64,000 bases of DNA from Isoetes taiwanensis (lineage: Eukaryota > Streptophyta > Lycopodiopsida > Isoetales > Isoetaceae): contig JAJEKV010000028.1 of NCBI GenBank assembly GCA_021234155.1, positions 14,939,928 to 15,003,927 of the forward strand. The letters are read 5' to 3'. The first letter of the stretch is position 1. The number at the start of each line of letters is the position of its first letter. This document shows, one piece after another, positions 11,781 to 24,197 of the stretch. Made by a program: the position numbers and the translations under genes. The notes below the pieces were generated by a model that was not told where the DNA came from, did no database searches, and worked only from the letters and a program-made list of their open reading frames with translations.

Positions 11781-14155
11781 TAGAACCGTGGCATTATATG
11801 CGTGAGGATGTGAATCAAGATGATGTGAACAATCTTATGGAGAGTTTTGCAAGGGAAGACTGATTCCATTAGGATTTTGTTGAGACAGATGCCAAGACTG
11901 AGGACTGTCAAGAATTCATGGCTATAGATGAGAAAATGCTGAAGAAAATTGAAGGAGGTGGTAAGGACAAGTCACCTAGGGTGACTTTGTGGGTCAGGAA
12001 GAAGTTTGACAAGTGGAAGGTCTAATAGGACAGATGAGCTCAATTCCAATTGAAAAAATCCCTCTGCCAAAGTTAAATGACATGCTTGTAAGGTTTTTAA
12101 TACAAATGAAGAAGAAGAACGGACAACTTTTTCCTCTACCAAGGTAAAATTACTTTTATTTACGTTGTAATCATTCAAGGCTTGTTTTGTATGTTCTAAT
12201 TGTTTTTTGTTGTTTGCATGCAACTTGAAATGTCTTTTCAAGGCTATTGGGAGGATTATAAGAAAGAAAAAAGAGTCTAAGATTGCTAAATCTGGACAAA
12301 GGGCTCCTTCTTTTAATATTTTGTATGATCCAATTTTTACTACTTCTAGACTTGCTACACTGCTGATAGATTTAGGTTGGCAGGAGTCACTATTAATGCC
12401 AAGAAAGTTTCTATTTTAGCTTTTAGGACTGAACATGACTTGTTGAGTGATTATGACTATGAGATTAGTCATAGTAGGGGTTGCGAGAAGAGGTTGTGCT
12501 TCTATTTGTGTTCTAGATTTGCTATTAGAGGTGCACAGGAGGTTTATGCCATGATGGATGTGATTTAATTGTTGAAGTTGATGGATCATCTGAGTTTCTC
12601 CTATATAATGAGAGGACTAGTAAAATGCGGGGCACAACTTGTACCAAGTTTGATAACAGCCACTTCAGACCTCCTATACGAAGCTATGAGGAAGATTTGC
12701 TTAATATAAGTAGTTTGTTTGCCATTTACCTCAGAAAGAATCTGGAGACCTTTGTCCATTCTTTATGCAGCCGATCGACAGGCCAAGAGATGTAAGTTTC
12801 TCTTTTATTTTATTTTACTTTGTTTTTTTTCTTCTGTTTATTTCTGACTGTTTTTCAGGCATGGTATTCAAAGACTAGGCTTAAGGTTAACCAACTAACT
12901 TCTTGGTTAAAGGCAATAGGGAAAATCTTAGATGCGGAGATTTGCAATAAAAGTGGCAGGCAGAGTCTCTGTTGTTACATGGATGTCGCTGGCTGGTGTA
13001 TCTGCGCAGGTTGGAAAACTCATTACATGGCACAGAAGCACGGAGTCATATCAAAACAAAGTTGTCTTATAATTAGGTTTATGTTTTTGTATGAATGTTT
13101 CTAATGATTAATATGTTCTGTAGGTATGATCGACCACATGATGTTCAAATAAATGTGGCTCTAAGCATTAATACTCGTCCATACCATGAGAACGGTACTT
13201 TGAGAATGTATGAAGAAGTTCTGAAAGAAGAAACAAAGAAGCAAGAGAAAAAGTTTCTCGGTGTGTCGTCTTGAAAGACCTTACAGTCGATTGATCTGAA
13301 CAAACAGGCCTTTTGAGTTTTGACACTTGATTCTATCTCTGACAGATCTGCACAGAAGGATCAACAACTGCTTTGGCAAAGAAATGTGTTAAAGTGACTT
13401 GAAATTCATTCAATTTTTTGCATAGAAGATTGTCGCAAGCCAAAACAGCAAGTAGGTTTTTTGCAGACCAAGTTATAATAATCTTTTTCAACTTTTGACA
13501 ATTCCTAACATCTCTGACATGTCTGCAGGCAAGGGAGAACAATTTGTTTGGCAAGAATTGATGCACAATTGATCAAGATGGATGATTTTTTGACTAAAAT
13601 GCAATAATTTTGCAAAAATTGAATACAGGCTTTTGTAGAATATTTCTTTGACACCCTTTTTAAGTTTTAATGCTACCTATTTGTTCTAATGACTCCTTAT
13701 GCAAAGTGTTACTCAGAATGCAGATTTCGGTACGTTATTTGTGTTTTTAGTTGTTCTTCTATTTTTTCGCCAATCGTGATAGTTAATGCTAAGTGATAAG
13801 GCAAAGAAAAGTTATGTACTTATTGATATTCACGAAAAGGAAAGTATAGCTACAATTAAAGGTAAATAATTTGTGAATTGTTTGTTTGTTTCAATTGTTA
13901 TTAAGTTATATATATATATTTTTTTGTTATCACAAAATTTCAGTATTGCAGCAGATAAATTTCCTACAGTCGGTATTCTAGTTTTGCAAAATGTTTCTAG
14001 TGAGATTGCTGGAAATCAACCTCCCACTGCTTACCAGGAGGATGATGACAGTTTCTGGAATGCTATTTCTAATGCGCATCCAGAGTATTTTTGGGTTGCT
14101 ACCAATATAGATAATTCAGGAGGGCAGTATTTTGCTGGGGCTACTCTGAATTGAT
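11780..14155 (+). pseudogene. Crypton-like tyrosine recombinase gene remnant, multi-exon
   Basis: Pieces read in order like the DUF3504/Crypton family (related to ZMYM2 and QRICH1 domains). Exon A (to 12143): TLWVRKKFDKWK, then KIPLPKLNDMLVRFLIQMKK. Exon B (12243-12791): FNILYDPIFTTSRLATLL, then GCEKRLCFYLCSRFAIRG, then FLLYNERTSKMRG. Exon C (12859-about 13009): WYSKTRLKVNQLTSWLKAIG. Good GT-AG signals separate them (introns 12144-12242 and 12792-12858). Possible later exons start at 13124 and 13945, the last ending at 14155. A frame change near 12378 and stops near 11870, 12025 and 12568 show it is broken. I cannot place the C-terminal catalytic H-x-x-R...Y of tyrosine recombinases. Such enzymes move Cryptons or are domesticated as chromatin proteins. 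Confidence 0.65.
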
Positions 14156-14566
14156 GTGTGATTGTATCTGTTGTTGGTGCTACTGGTTTAGCAGCTGTGC
14201 TGCAGAATTGAGTCTGAATGTTTCTACCATGATAAGAACTTGATTTGGTGAACTCAAATGTTTTGTGAAGAGTAGAAATATTTATGAAATACAAGAAACT
14301 TATCGCGGCAGCCAAGGCCGCCGCGAACGTTTTTCTTTTTCAACCCTTCCCTAAAGGTTCACTTGGCCAGACGGGAAGAATTAATAGGGGTGGCCACATG
14401 ATCATTTTTCTGCCTTCAACGGCAGATTTTGAGGCAAAAACGGAAGTGGAGGCCTCCATCTTGAAGTCAGAGGCCAGTTTTCAATCTTCCATTCTGGCAG
14501 GGGGAGCATCCACAAAAATTAGTTCGATCTGCTGGTTCCCCTCTCTTCTGAAGCTCTTCCCCCTTT
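14156..14566. other. Non-coding stretch left of the gypsy insertion
   Basis: No gene recognised. About 35 bp at 14381-14415 (core AGGGGTGGCCACATG) is present in inverted orientation at about 51078-51112, on the other side of the gypsy element. The two arms may therefore belong to one foldback element that the gypsy entered. Confidence 0.4.
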
Positions 14567-14571
14567 ATTCT
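14567..14571. repeat. Gypsy target-site duplication, left (ATTCT)
   Basis: ATTCT directly before the left LTR; repeated at 51018-51022 after the right LTR. This proves that both LTRs, 33 kb apart, belong to one insertion. Confidence 0.92.
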
Positions 14572-16176
14572 TGTGACGCTCCCTGCTAAACGTACGGCGC
14601 CCGGCCGTACACTCGGCAGGAAATTCCCCATCCGGCTCAACAACGCATGGGCCCCCGTCTACCCCCTTTCGAGATGACTCTTAGTGCGGGAAGGGATTCT
14701 GAAAGGTGTCTTGCGCTCCCCTTCCCCTATGGGCTCCTATAGCGTGAGGCGATAACGCGTCGAGAACTAGCATCAACATATACAAATACTACCTCAAGGG
14801 TAGTGCATCACTCATAATCCAAGGCAAAGATGATAATCACGAACCATAAAACATGAGAGCTCCTACCGGCACCGGACTTCGTAAGGAGGATGACCGACCG
14901 GCTAGGCCTCAAGATAGAGCAGACCAGAAGTCATGGCAATGGCGAGGGCTGGCATAGAACAATGGCTAGGGTTGACCACTCCATCCGCCCCTCCATTGCA
15001 TACTTTGTGAATGGGCTAGATCGAGGCTCGACGGGACTCTAGCCTTCCGGGATACGCAATCCCATGGCATCACCCATAGGGACTACTCCGTGTTGCATCT
15101 CCCCGGTCCGATGAGAGGGAAGGGTTGCATCTCCCCTTCCTGGGATCTAGAGGTGTGCGTGGGCGGCTAGAGAATCGTGGCGACACGATTCGTGCCGTGA
15201 ACCCCCAAAGCGAGAGCCAAGCCAACACTTGCGGCTCTCGAGGCGTGGCAACACCATTGCCCGGGGAGGTGTCGGACCCATGCTCGGCCCTGCAGTGACC
15301 GACCATAAGCCTAGCCCACTATGGGATCCCCCGAAGCCCCCACTCGGTAGGGATCCTCCCTCCACTTTCCCTCTAGTCCCGTTATATGGTACTGAGTCAT
15401 ATCATAGCCTCAATGGTGGGCTCCTATGCACAGGCCGCAACTAATAGGAACTAAGGGATCTACTCTAGTAGCATACTACATATGGCTCTAGGTCTCTACC
15501 CCCCTTCCCAATACAAGAGGAGCAACATGATCAACCATCATCACATAATCATAAGAAGAACATCTTAACCTAATCATACAAATCTAACTAATAGTTAGGG
15601 TTCCTTGATTAGGGTTCAAGATGTTGAATATGGGTTCTAGGATGGCTCTACTCTAGATACAAAATACTAGCATATCTGGAATGCTAATTCCCAGATGAGC
15701 TATCACAACCACTATCCTACATACCTGCTCCTGAAGCTCTCCCTCCAGATCCGTGCGCCTCCATGGTCTTCGACTCACAAGCTGCTGCTCCTACTCCAAG
15801 AATGAGTCTACCCTGCTGGGGCTGCTGCACCAGTCTATGCCACAGCAAACGATGTTCGAAACGGGGTTTCGAACGAGTAGGTGAGTCTCTGGGTGCTAGG
15901 GCTGGAAAGAGGTCTAGGGTTAGGGTTTATGCCTATATGAGTTAGGTCCGCCTCGGATGCCACGTGGCACCAATCGGGTGAGTCCTGTGTGGCGGTGCCC
16001 CAATAGGTTAAGGCCACGTGGATAGCTTAACCTATGGTTGGCTAAGTTATAATAATAACTTAGCCATGCCCCCTAGTGCCACAATCTATGGTATACAAGG
16101 CTATGAAGATAGACTTGTATGGTGACGGATCCAGGAATATACATTATTTTGGCGATATATTCCACGGACCGTCACA
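14572..16176 (-). repeat. Gypsy 3' LTR
   Basis: 1,605 bp matching 49399-51017 along its length; differences are mostly small indels near CTG/CAG and GC-rich sites. The perfect 7-bp inverted ends TGTGACG and CGTCACA are present. Confidence 0.93.
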
Positions 16177-16190
16177 TTCTCCCCTTAGGA
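16177..16190 (-). other. Gypsy polypurine tract
   Basis: On the minus strand CCTAAGGGGAGAA lies directly against the LTR start TGTGACGG, the expected plus-strand primer site. Confidence 0.75.
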
Positions 16191-16629
16191 CAATCTTTGT
16201 CCTCGACATTGCGCTAAGGTGACGAACCTACCTTATGCCTGCACAAGCAACAACATGTGATAACCTTTAGTTTAGTTTAGCAATCAAGTTTTATTAGTTC
16301 AAGTCAAAAATTTAGGCTATATTCGTACTTATACAAAATTATATAGCCTTAACACGGTTATTTCTTACGATAATTCAAAACATTATTGTAAGAGTTATTA
16401 GGGTTTATAATCTAAATTATGGCTCCCCTATCTTCTCGTGTCGCTCCCTCGTTGAAGTCCACCTTCTACTTGCACGCAAAGGAGCACATTACGTTAGTTT
16501 AGTTAATAATTTGTGGTTTTGGGGACCACCCCCTTACCTCCTTGAGCCGAACTCTTGACTCAAGGTTGTCCTACTACCTTGCCCAAGATCATGGCCCTTT
16601 CGGATTTGAGCTTAAGAATCATTTAAGAT

Positions 16630-16960
16630 GCTCCCATCATCGCCCATGATCGAGTGCTACCTTGTACTTTCCGTTACGGTCTCGAAAAGTACCCCTAGTG
16701 CATCATGCCCCATGGGTTTGAAGCTAGGGGAACGTCTCACGATCCATCATCGCGCAAGATGATCACTTTAACCTTCACCATGACCCTCCCTACGGCCGGG
16801 TGTGCATTACCCGCATCGTCAAAGATAGAGATCATCCGATCGATGTCCCATCATCGCCCACCATGCCTCATTCCTCACTCACATGACCCTAATGGTCATG
16901 CGCACCTCTTGGTGCGTGTGGCCAGAGAATGCCCTAAAGGCATATCCCATCATCGCCCAC
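16630..16960. repeat. Degenerate ~105-bp tandem repeats in gypsy 3' UTR
   Basis: A CCCATCATCGCCCA-like core occurs near 16633, 16744, 16847 and 16945, a spacing of about 100-110 bp. The intervening sequence is too diverged to align by eye over its full length. Confidence 0.6.
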
Positions 16961-17104
16961 ACGATCCAAGGTATTCGGCACATGCACCCTAGTAACTAGA
17001 ATGCATGCCGGGTTTAAAACTAACTAACAACATACTAGCTAACCACCGGCAAGTCGGAATTCGACCAAGTCGGAGACGACTCGCCCATCAAACTCCTTCA
17101 TAAA

Positions 17105-20100
17105 CTACGGGTATTGCTTCTCCAAGTCTTGCTTCAATACCCATGTCGCATCTTCCACGGGTAAGTGCTTCCACTTAACCAAATACTGGAGGAACTGAGA
17201 CCTCCTAGTCTTCTTGAATGACTTATCAAGAAGCAATTCAGGCACTATTTCTACTTGCTCCTCCGTCATTTCCAACAAGGTTGGAGTATCCAAAACCTCC
17301 TCAGGGTTAGGATTGTGCCTTTTTAATAAACTTACGTGGAAGACCTTGTGAACCTTGAGATGGGCTGGAAGATCCAACTTGTAGGCTTGAGAGCCCACTC
17401 TCTCCAAAATCTTGAACGGACCAGCCCACCTAGGGGCAAGCTTCTTGCAGCTCCCAATCCGCAGCTTGGCTTGCTTCACCTTTATCTTCAACCAGACGCT
17501 ATCGCCTACCTTGAATTCTCTTACGGTCCTGTGCTTGTCGGCTACACTCTTCTGCCGACTTCTTGCTGCCAATAAATAACCCCTTACTTCTTCCACTAGC
17601 TGCTGCATATCCCCTAACATCTGCTGGGATACTTCTACCTTGGACAATGAGATTGTGCGGTGTATAGGGGTTAAGCACTGGTACCCGTAATTTACCATGA
17701 AAGGAGACATCTGAGATGACTCCTGCTTGGCACTGTTGTAGGCGAATTCCACCAAGTGGATGTACTCATCCCACTTGGACTGCTTGTTCCACACATAGCT
17801 TCGAAGCATGTCTTCAATGATCCGATTCGTCCTCTCCGTCTGGCCATCTGTTTGGGGATGATATGCCGTGCTCATGGAGAGCTTCGTCTGAATGGTGCTG
17901 AAGAGGTCCTGCCAGAAGGCACTCATAAACTTGGAATCCCTATCAGATATTATCTCCCGAGGCATGCCATGGAGTCTGAAAATCTCCCTTACAAATAACT
18001 TGGCAGTATCTAATGCGGTGTCAGTAGTCTTGCAAGGCACAAAATGTGCCATCTTAGATAACTTATCTACGACAACCATCAATGCATCCTTGCCTCGAAG
18101 AGTTCTAGGAGACCTGTGATGAAATCCATGCTTATGACCTCCCACTTTGCATTGGCACCCCCAATGGCTCAAGAGCACCTGGAATCCGAAGTTGCTCCGC
18201 TTTGGTCTGCTGACATAACCGGGCAATCCGAATGTATGCAGCTATCGCCTCTTCATTCCTGGCGAAGTAGCTACGCCGAATCTTGAAATAGGTCTTCATG
18301 AAACCCAAGATGCTATTGGGCTGTTATGTGTCATGAAGAATTAGCTTCCTTACCCACGATGATTCGGGCACACACAACTTATGCTTGTGATACAACGGGT
18401 TGCCTTCCTTCTTATAATGCTTGAAGGTTTCCCGCTCCTTATACATTACGGCTTCCTTGGAAAGGCTTTCCCATACCTCCTTGAAGTCCACATCGTTGGC
18501 AAGGACTCCTCAATCTTCTTGCCAAACTCACTTTCGAAAGAGTGGAAATCGCATTACAATGCGTCCTTATGCTGAAATGGTCTCACGGAGAGGGCATCTG
18601 CTACAACATTAAGCTTACCGGGCTTATATATAATATCAAAATCATACTCCTCAAGGAATTCCATCCACCTCCTTTGTCTTAAGTTGAGGAGTGGTGGGTG
18701 AAAAGATCTTGAAGGCTCACGGTGATCGGTATCAAGCGGAAACTTCCTTCCCGGCGGATAATGCCTCCATATCCTCAATGCCCGACAATGGCTAGCAGCT
18801 CGATCATGGGTTGGGTAGCGTTGCTTTCGGCGTCGTTCATCTTCTTCGAGTCGTAGGCTACTACCCTTCCTTCTTGCATCAAGACTGCCCCTGTTGCTAT
18901 CTTGCTTGCATCTGTTGCTACCAACTTATCTTTACCGGATCGGAAGAACAAGCACCGGTGCTGTTGTTTAAAACCTCTTTAAGCTTCTCAAAGAAGCTTG
19001 GACTTTCTCTAACCAATGGCTAGTCCAATCCTTAATCTTCTTGGCCTTAGTGAGGTCCAGGCGGAGGGCGCCCACTTAGCAAAGTCCTTCCACGAACTTT
19101 ACGTAATATCCCCGCCAACCAGAAAGCTTCTTACTTCTCCGCCACATTCCTTGGAGCTGGCCAATCAACTATTGCCTCAATCTTAGATGGATGCGTGGAG
19201 ATTCCCTCGGATGTTACTACATGCCCCAAGTACTCCACTTTCGGCCTGTTGCAAAGTGGCACTTAGAGAGCTTCCCATACAACCCGATGGCGTCTCAACT
19301 TCTCCAACACTTTCACGAGATCGACGAAAATGCTCCTCAAAGGGACTTCTTTGTAGATTAGGATGTCGTCGAAGAAGACAATAACAAACTCATCAAGAAG
19401 TCTCTCGAAGATGTCGTTCATGAGGCGCATAAGCGTTCTGGAGCATTCGATAGTCCAAAGGGCATTACTGTAAACTCAAAATGACCATACCGCGTTACTG
19501 GCGGTCTTATGGATATCCTCTTCTTTTATTCTTATCGATGGTATCCACGACCTCAAATCAATTTTAGAGAATACCTTTGCTCCTTTATCGGGTCCATTAG
19601 ATCATCGCCCTTGGCAATGCATACTTGTTCTTTATCGTCGCTTATTATTTTGGCGATAGTCTATGCACATTCTTAAGCTCCCATCTTTCTTCTTCACAAA
19701 AGAGTATAGGTGCTCAAAGGAGGCACACTTGCTCTTATAAATCCAAGCTCGAGCAATTCCCAATTTTGTTTCTTGAGCTCAATCAATTTGGGGTGCTCAT
19801 TCTATATGGGCCTTCTTGGTAGGTTTAGCATCCGGAGCCAATGTGATCTCACATTCCACACCCCTATAAGGTGGCGGTGCCGGATTTCATCCGGAAATAC
19901 ATCCTTGAACTCGAAATAAGCCTTGCTATGCGCTTTTGGGCAACCGATTTCCCTTTGGATTACTTCCATGCTGCTTGCACGGCTCAATGATTCCATCCTC
20001 AAGATGTAATCCACCTTACTCCTTTCTAGACTCTTCCTTAGGCGCTTCAAAGAAATACACCGCATGGGAGAATCTAGCTTCTTACCTTTCACTATCAACT

Positions 20101-20420
20101 TGCTGCCGATGCGGTGCAGTCATGGTGACTTCATTCGGTCGCAATCAATCATGGCTTTGTTTGGCTTCAAAAATTCCATCCCCACTATCGGATCATATCT
20201 TCCGATGTCCATGACTTACGCTCCCCATCGACCCACTTAGCCCCACTAAGGTCTATGTCAAAAGGTGATCCTCCTCCCCTTAGTGTGCGAATGATATGGT
20301 TTGCCATAGCTGGCCTTGGCTTAGACTTCAATACCTTGTTCTTCATTAGGCGACCAATCTAGGAGATGCAAAATTATGAGAGCTACGTATCTATGAGGAC
20401 TACATAAGGATTACTATCTA
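17105..20420 (-). pseudogene. Gypsy pol: protease, RT, RNase H, integrase, chromodomain
   Basis: Read down the minus strand: a protease-like VVLIDT (about 20390); an RT start with FPDEI and APYRMS-type residues (about 19780-19900); RT motif C as FFDDILIY (about 19355-19375); an RNase H end with YKPGKLNVVADALS (about 18620); and integrase in a long open stretch 17105-18226. The integrase contains ALMVVVDKLSKMAHFVP, DRDSKFMSAFWQDLF and STAYHPQTDGQTERTNR. The last about 50 residues (VEIVPELLLDKSFKK, then FLQYLVKWKHLPVEDATWV) are a chromodomain, which in chromoviruses steers integration to marked chromatin. The RT region is cut by many frame breaks; integrase and chromodomain are intact. Confidence 0.92.
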
Positions 20421-21890
20421 TGATCCGTCCTTGGCGATGATGATTTTGATTCTCTATATCCTTTGTCTCAATGTTTGCACATATGTGGCACTCACCATCT
20501 ATGAAGTCACGGCCCTCCTGGCGGTCGTGCGTCCTCATTCGCTTACGTTGGGGAGTCCCAATCAAGAGTTACGCCAAAGGCCGTTGCATGGCCGAATGGA
20601 CAATCATGTGTTGATTGCCCGGCTGGAAGCACCTGAAACATAGCTTTTTCTCAATGCATTCTGTCTCTTTTCCTTGCGGTGTCTAGGAGGCGGCAAGAGC
20701 TTTCCCTGATGCATTACGTAACTACGGTCCCCAAAAGCTTTGCTCGACCCTTACCTTCTTCTTTGACTCCACGATGGTGTAGGCTGGCGATTGCTACGAT
20801 ATTGTCACGATCACGCCGAACTCTTACCCACGAAGGTTATTTTGCTTCTCTCTGGAGTTCTTTGGTGCCTCCTCAAACTTATAGCTTTATCTTGGCTTGG
20901 CTTGGTGACCTTGGGTTGATTGCTCTAACAAGCCTCTTGATATTCTTTGTTTCAGCCCCTCAATATAAGTATCCACGGCTTGCCTCTCACGAGACTCAGG
21001 AACATGCGGACTGAGCCTCATAAATTCTTGATTATACTTAGCCAGCGATAAGCTACCACGATTCAACACTGTAAAGCTATTTGAATCTGTCTACTAGTAT
21101 GAGACCTTGGCACATAGTGCTTGCGGAAAGCCTTCTTTGAAGGTCTTAAATCTGCTTGTTCCTCTTGACTTGTTGGATTTAGCATATCCCTTCCACCGGA
21201 TCCTTGCCGGTCCAATAAGGTTAGGTTGTAGCAACTTTTCCCTATGTCCTTGTCTTTCATACCGTATGAGTTGCCAAATTCTTCCATTTCATCAAGCCAT
21301 GCTTCGACCTCCATACACGATCTGTCTTTCCCTGAGGCTGGCCGAGCTTCCTTGTCTTCCATACATTGCTCATAGCACTATCCACCTTTTTCGATAGTCA
21401 TCATCTTTCTTGCTCTTTTCCTTGCTTTGGGTGTGCCCGGTGACATTTGTCGGGCAGGCTGTCCCTCTTTGGAAGAGCTATCGATGTTTGGAGCTAGATG
21501 ATGATGGACTCTGGTTCTCCTCTTCCTTCTCCTATCCACGGCGTTCCCTGGTTGCCCTCCCCTTCCTGCTGAGGGACTTCGTCACCACCCGGAAAACAAG
21601 GTGGAGGTGGAGGACCATCTTCCTGTGCATTCATGAGAGGTGTCGCCCAGTTGATGAGATGTTGCATTTGGTTCCTCATCTGCACCAACCTTGCGTTATT
21701 TGCCTCACGGTGACATATCCTGCTCAAAATCTTCTTGTTCTCGCCAAACAAGTTCCTTGGTACCCAATTAGTGGTCGGTCTTTGGTCTTGAGATCTGACT
21801 TGAGTTCCTTCTTTGCAAGGATTGATCATCAATACATTTTATTTGGGTTAGATGTTGATCAATTTTACTTGCAATTGAATTATCTTTAGT
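20421..21890 (-). pseudogene. Gypsy gag, frame-broken
   Basis: Upstream of pol in the same direction. Segments VEAWLDEMEEF (about 21280) and YNQEFMRLSPHVPESRERQ (about 21010) match the Retrotrans_gag capsid region. Near 20600 CFRCFQPG followed, after one frame change, by THDCP gives a CCHC zinc knuckle. An acidic and proline-rich start lies at 21494-21832. At least four frame changes break it. Confidence 0.8.
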
Positions 21891-22566
21891 TATAAGAAAT
21901 CATACAAAGCCTTACATTGACAAAACAGTTAATAGTCATTAATACATAAGGATTACATGATAAGGTAGATATATCTTAGCACAATGGGTACAAGAAACAT
22001 TTAGCACAAAACTTAAGAAAATTTTACAACTATTCAATGGCCTCGAAAGCTTTGAAGAAGTTCTTGACATCCCCGAATCGGAGGCCTTTTTGGGGAGGTT
22101 GCGCCAAGATGTTCCTCGTCGATCTTCCTTCAAGTGCTTTCGGGCCATCTCCGGTTCGGGGAGTTACGATCTTTATTCTTGCTACCAACTGAAAGTGTTG
22201 CATCCCTAAGATGCCCTCTCGCGAAAGTCGAGACAATGGGCCTTGACCGCCTGTTGAAAAGAATGATGTGTAGTGCGGCATGGCATTATATCTTGAGTCT
22301 TTGCCCGGCCCGAAAGTGCTATGAGAAGTGCCAGTTCTTCTTCCCCTTGGGCTGAACTCCTTGTGGAAGACTATCATTTGCCCTTGGTGAGGGGCTGGAA
22401 GATAGTAGCGAGGTGCAGGTGCCCTTCCCTACGCCTCGCGATCGGTGCCCTTCCTGAAGTACGCTTCACGGTAGGCATCCACGCCATCGGTCTTCATGAT
22501 CCCACCACATCTTTGGTTCGTTGTCCAAGTTGATCTTCTTTGGACCCTTCCCTCATGCTCCCGGCT
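21891..22566 (-). other. Gypsy spacer between ORF-X and gag
   Basis: Short open pieces (for example 22030-22377 on the minus strand) rich in Gly and Arg. This is probably the end of ORF-X or the start of gag in broken frames; I cannot assign it. Confidence 0.35.
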
Positions 22567-23574
22567 CTAACCGGGCGAGTGCGGCTTGAGCTTGGGCCCT
22601 TCCACGGTTTTGTAGAGTGTGCTCTCGTGTCTGCTGGAACTCCTCCTGCGAGATGATAGGTTCTGGCGTCGATAGATCTCCCTTATCTGCTGATAGGCTG
22701 CTATATCCGACATTGTCTCCCCAGCGTAAGAGTGTCTCTCCGCCAGCTCCCTTGGAATCTCCTGGTATGAGTAGTCGATGAGGTCTGCGCTCTTCCCGTG
22801 TGCTATCATGCCCAAGAGCTCGTCGATTCGAAGACCCTGTTCCTGGCAATAGGACAAGTTGAGGATGTCATTTGCAAAAATGTACTCCTCCCCGTCGATG
22901 ACTATCGGCGACAAAGCTGTGATGCCGACTGGTGGGTCGGTAGCTGTTCTCACGTCGTCGTCATGCCTCAACGCATACCTCTGCATTCTTGTTGCCTCCC
23001 TGCTCTCCCATTCTGGGTTCTGCTCCCCTAGCTGCTCGTAGTCTTCATGGATCTGCAGAGATGGTGCCCCCGACGTCGTGCCATAATATTCGTAGGCGGA
23101 GGATTCTATATTCAGGATTTGATCCTGGGCTCTACGGGTATCAAGTGGCGCTAAGTCTAAGGGCTGAACAGAGGGTTCCCCTACTTTGTTGATTGACTTA
23201 TAGTGCATGAAGAGGGCAAGGGCTGTCTGAGCTGAAAGGTACCTATGCCTATTATGTCTGCAGGTCATGTAATCGGGCATGGTCCTAGTCCTATCCCATA
23301 GCTGCTTCTTGCCTTTGGATCCTGCCAACTCTCGACCTAAGGCTTGGGTAAGTGTCTCAAGAGATACCCAATTCCCTCCCCTAGGAGGCAGTCTAACTTC
23401 CCAAGGCAGGACCTGCTGGTCATATTGGCACATAATGTCCGTGTAGTAGGGTGTTCTAGTCAAAGTTGCGTGAAGATCAAACAAGTGATCAAACACAGAG
23501 AAGGCTTGATCTCTTGGAAGTCGATGGATATGGTGGCGACATTGTACCATCTCTCAAAGTTCTTTGGGCGCCAT
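22567..23574 (-). CDS. Gypsy ORF-X, unknown protein upstream of gag
   Basis: A minus-strand ORF of 327 codons from the ATG at 23550. A slightly earlier ATG at 23574 (MAPKEL) stops at once, but a one-base shift there would read APKNFERWYNVATISIDFQ, suggesting the true start is upstream. The protein is hydrophilic. It has a conserved-looking first half (FSVFDHLFDLHATLTRTPYY, then RLPPRGGNWVSLETLTQALG), a Tyr/Glu-rich middle and an Arg/Ser-rich C-terminus (YRRQNLSSRRRSSSRH). I recognise no domain. It lies between the H3-like ORF and gag in the same direction, so it is an accessory or gag-precursor protein of the element. Confidence 0.55.
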
Positions 23575-24197
23575 TGAGCGGGGAAAGGGTGTAGAAAATG
23601 GCTTGCAAAGATCGGTGGAGGATCGAGAAGAAAATCGCCTAAAATTTGGGGCAGTTAGTAGAAGGAAAAATGGCAAATGAGACCTATTTTTATAGACTAT
23701 GGGTGACCTCGGGGTTCGTGCAAAAAGGTACCTACCTAAGACGACCTTGGTTCTATGGCTCTGGGTGTCCAATTGAACTACCATGAAGTGCAAACTTAAG
23801 CAAAACAAAGCAAGAAACACTACATGGCAATTTGTTGGATCAAATTTGGCTAATTTGGGCCAAAGATGGCTGACCGGGTGAATCCGCTACGATGGATGGC
23901 CTCAGCGTCGCTGGACCTTGACAGCGTTTAAGCTTGATCTCACCCGGTTGACCTGTTTTGGGCCAATTTTTGGTCAATTTAGGGAATTTGAAGATGCTAA
24001 CATGGCTAAATGGGCCGATTCTAACCTAACTAGCAACTTATTTTGAGCAAAACTGACACCAAAAAGCATGTTTTTGGGGGTAGGGGGTGAATCCATGTGA
24101 ACGCATGCGTCGGGGGGCCTTGAGAGGCCATTAAGCCGGGTCTCACCCGGACCGCCCAATTTTTTGCATTTTTGATAATTTTTTTTTTTTTTTTTTT
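23575..24197. other. Gypsy non-coding segment and T-tract at array border
   Basis: No convincing ORF. It ends with a run of about 20 T (24177-24197), where similarity to the other array-unit starts begins. Confidence 0.5.

Larger units (their letters stand above)
16177..17104 (-). other. Gypsy 3' untranslated region
   Basis: About 930 bp between the integrase-chromodomain stop and the 3' LTR. No ORF recognised; it contains four spaced copies of a CCCATCATCGCCCA-type motif (see the repeat entry). Confidence 0.6.

Noticed and set aside
14292-14325. GC-rich inverted repeat CGCGGC...GCCGCG
   Set aside because: Short and in no context that suggests a terminator or element end.
15910-15935. TAGGGTTAGGGTTTA as a telomere-repeat remnant
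   Set aside because: Only about two units, present in both gypsy LTRs, so it is LTR sequence rather than telomeric DNA.
17336-23192. Many plus-strand ORFs across the gypsy region
   Set aside because: They are antisense shadows of the minus-strand gag-pol, where recognisable domains lie.
24177-24197. T-tract at the array left end as a poly(A) tail of a minus-strand retroposition
   Set aside because: The element genes are on the plus strand and I see no target-site duplication; simple T-tracts also occur at the other borders.
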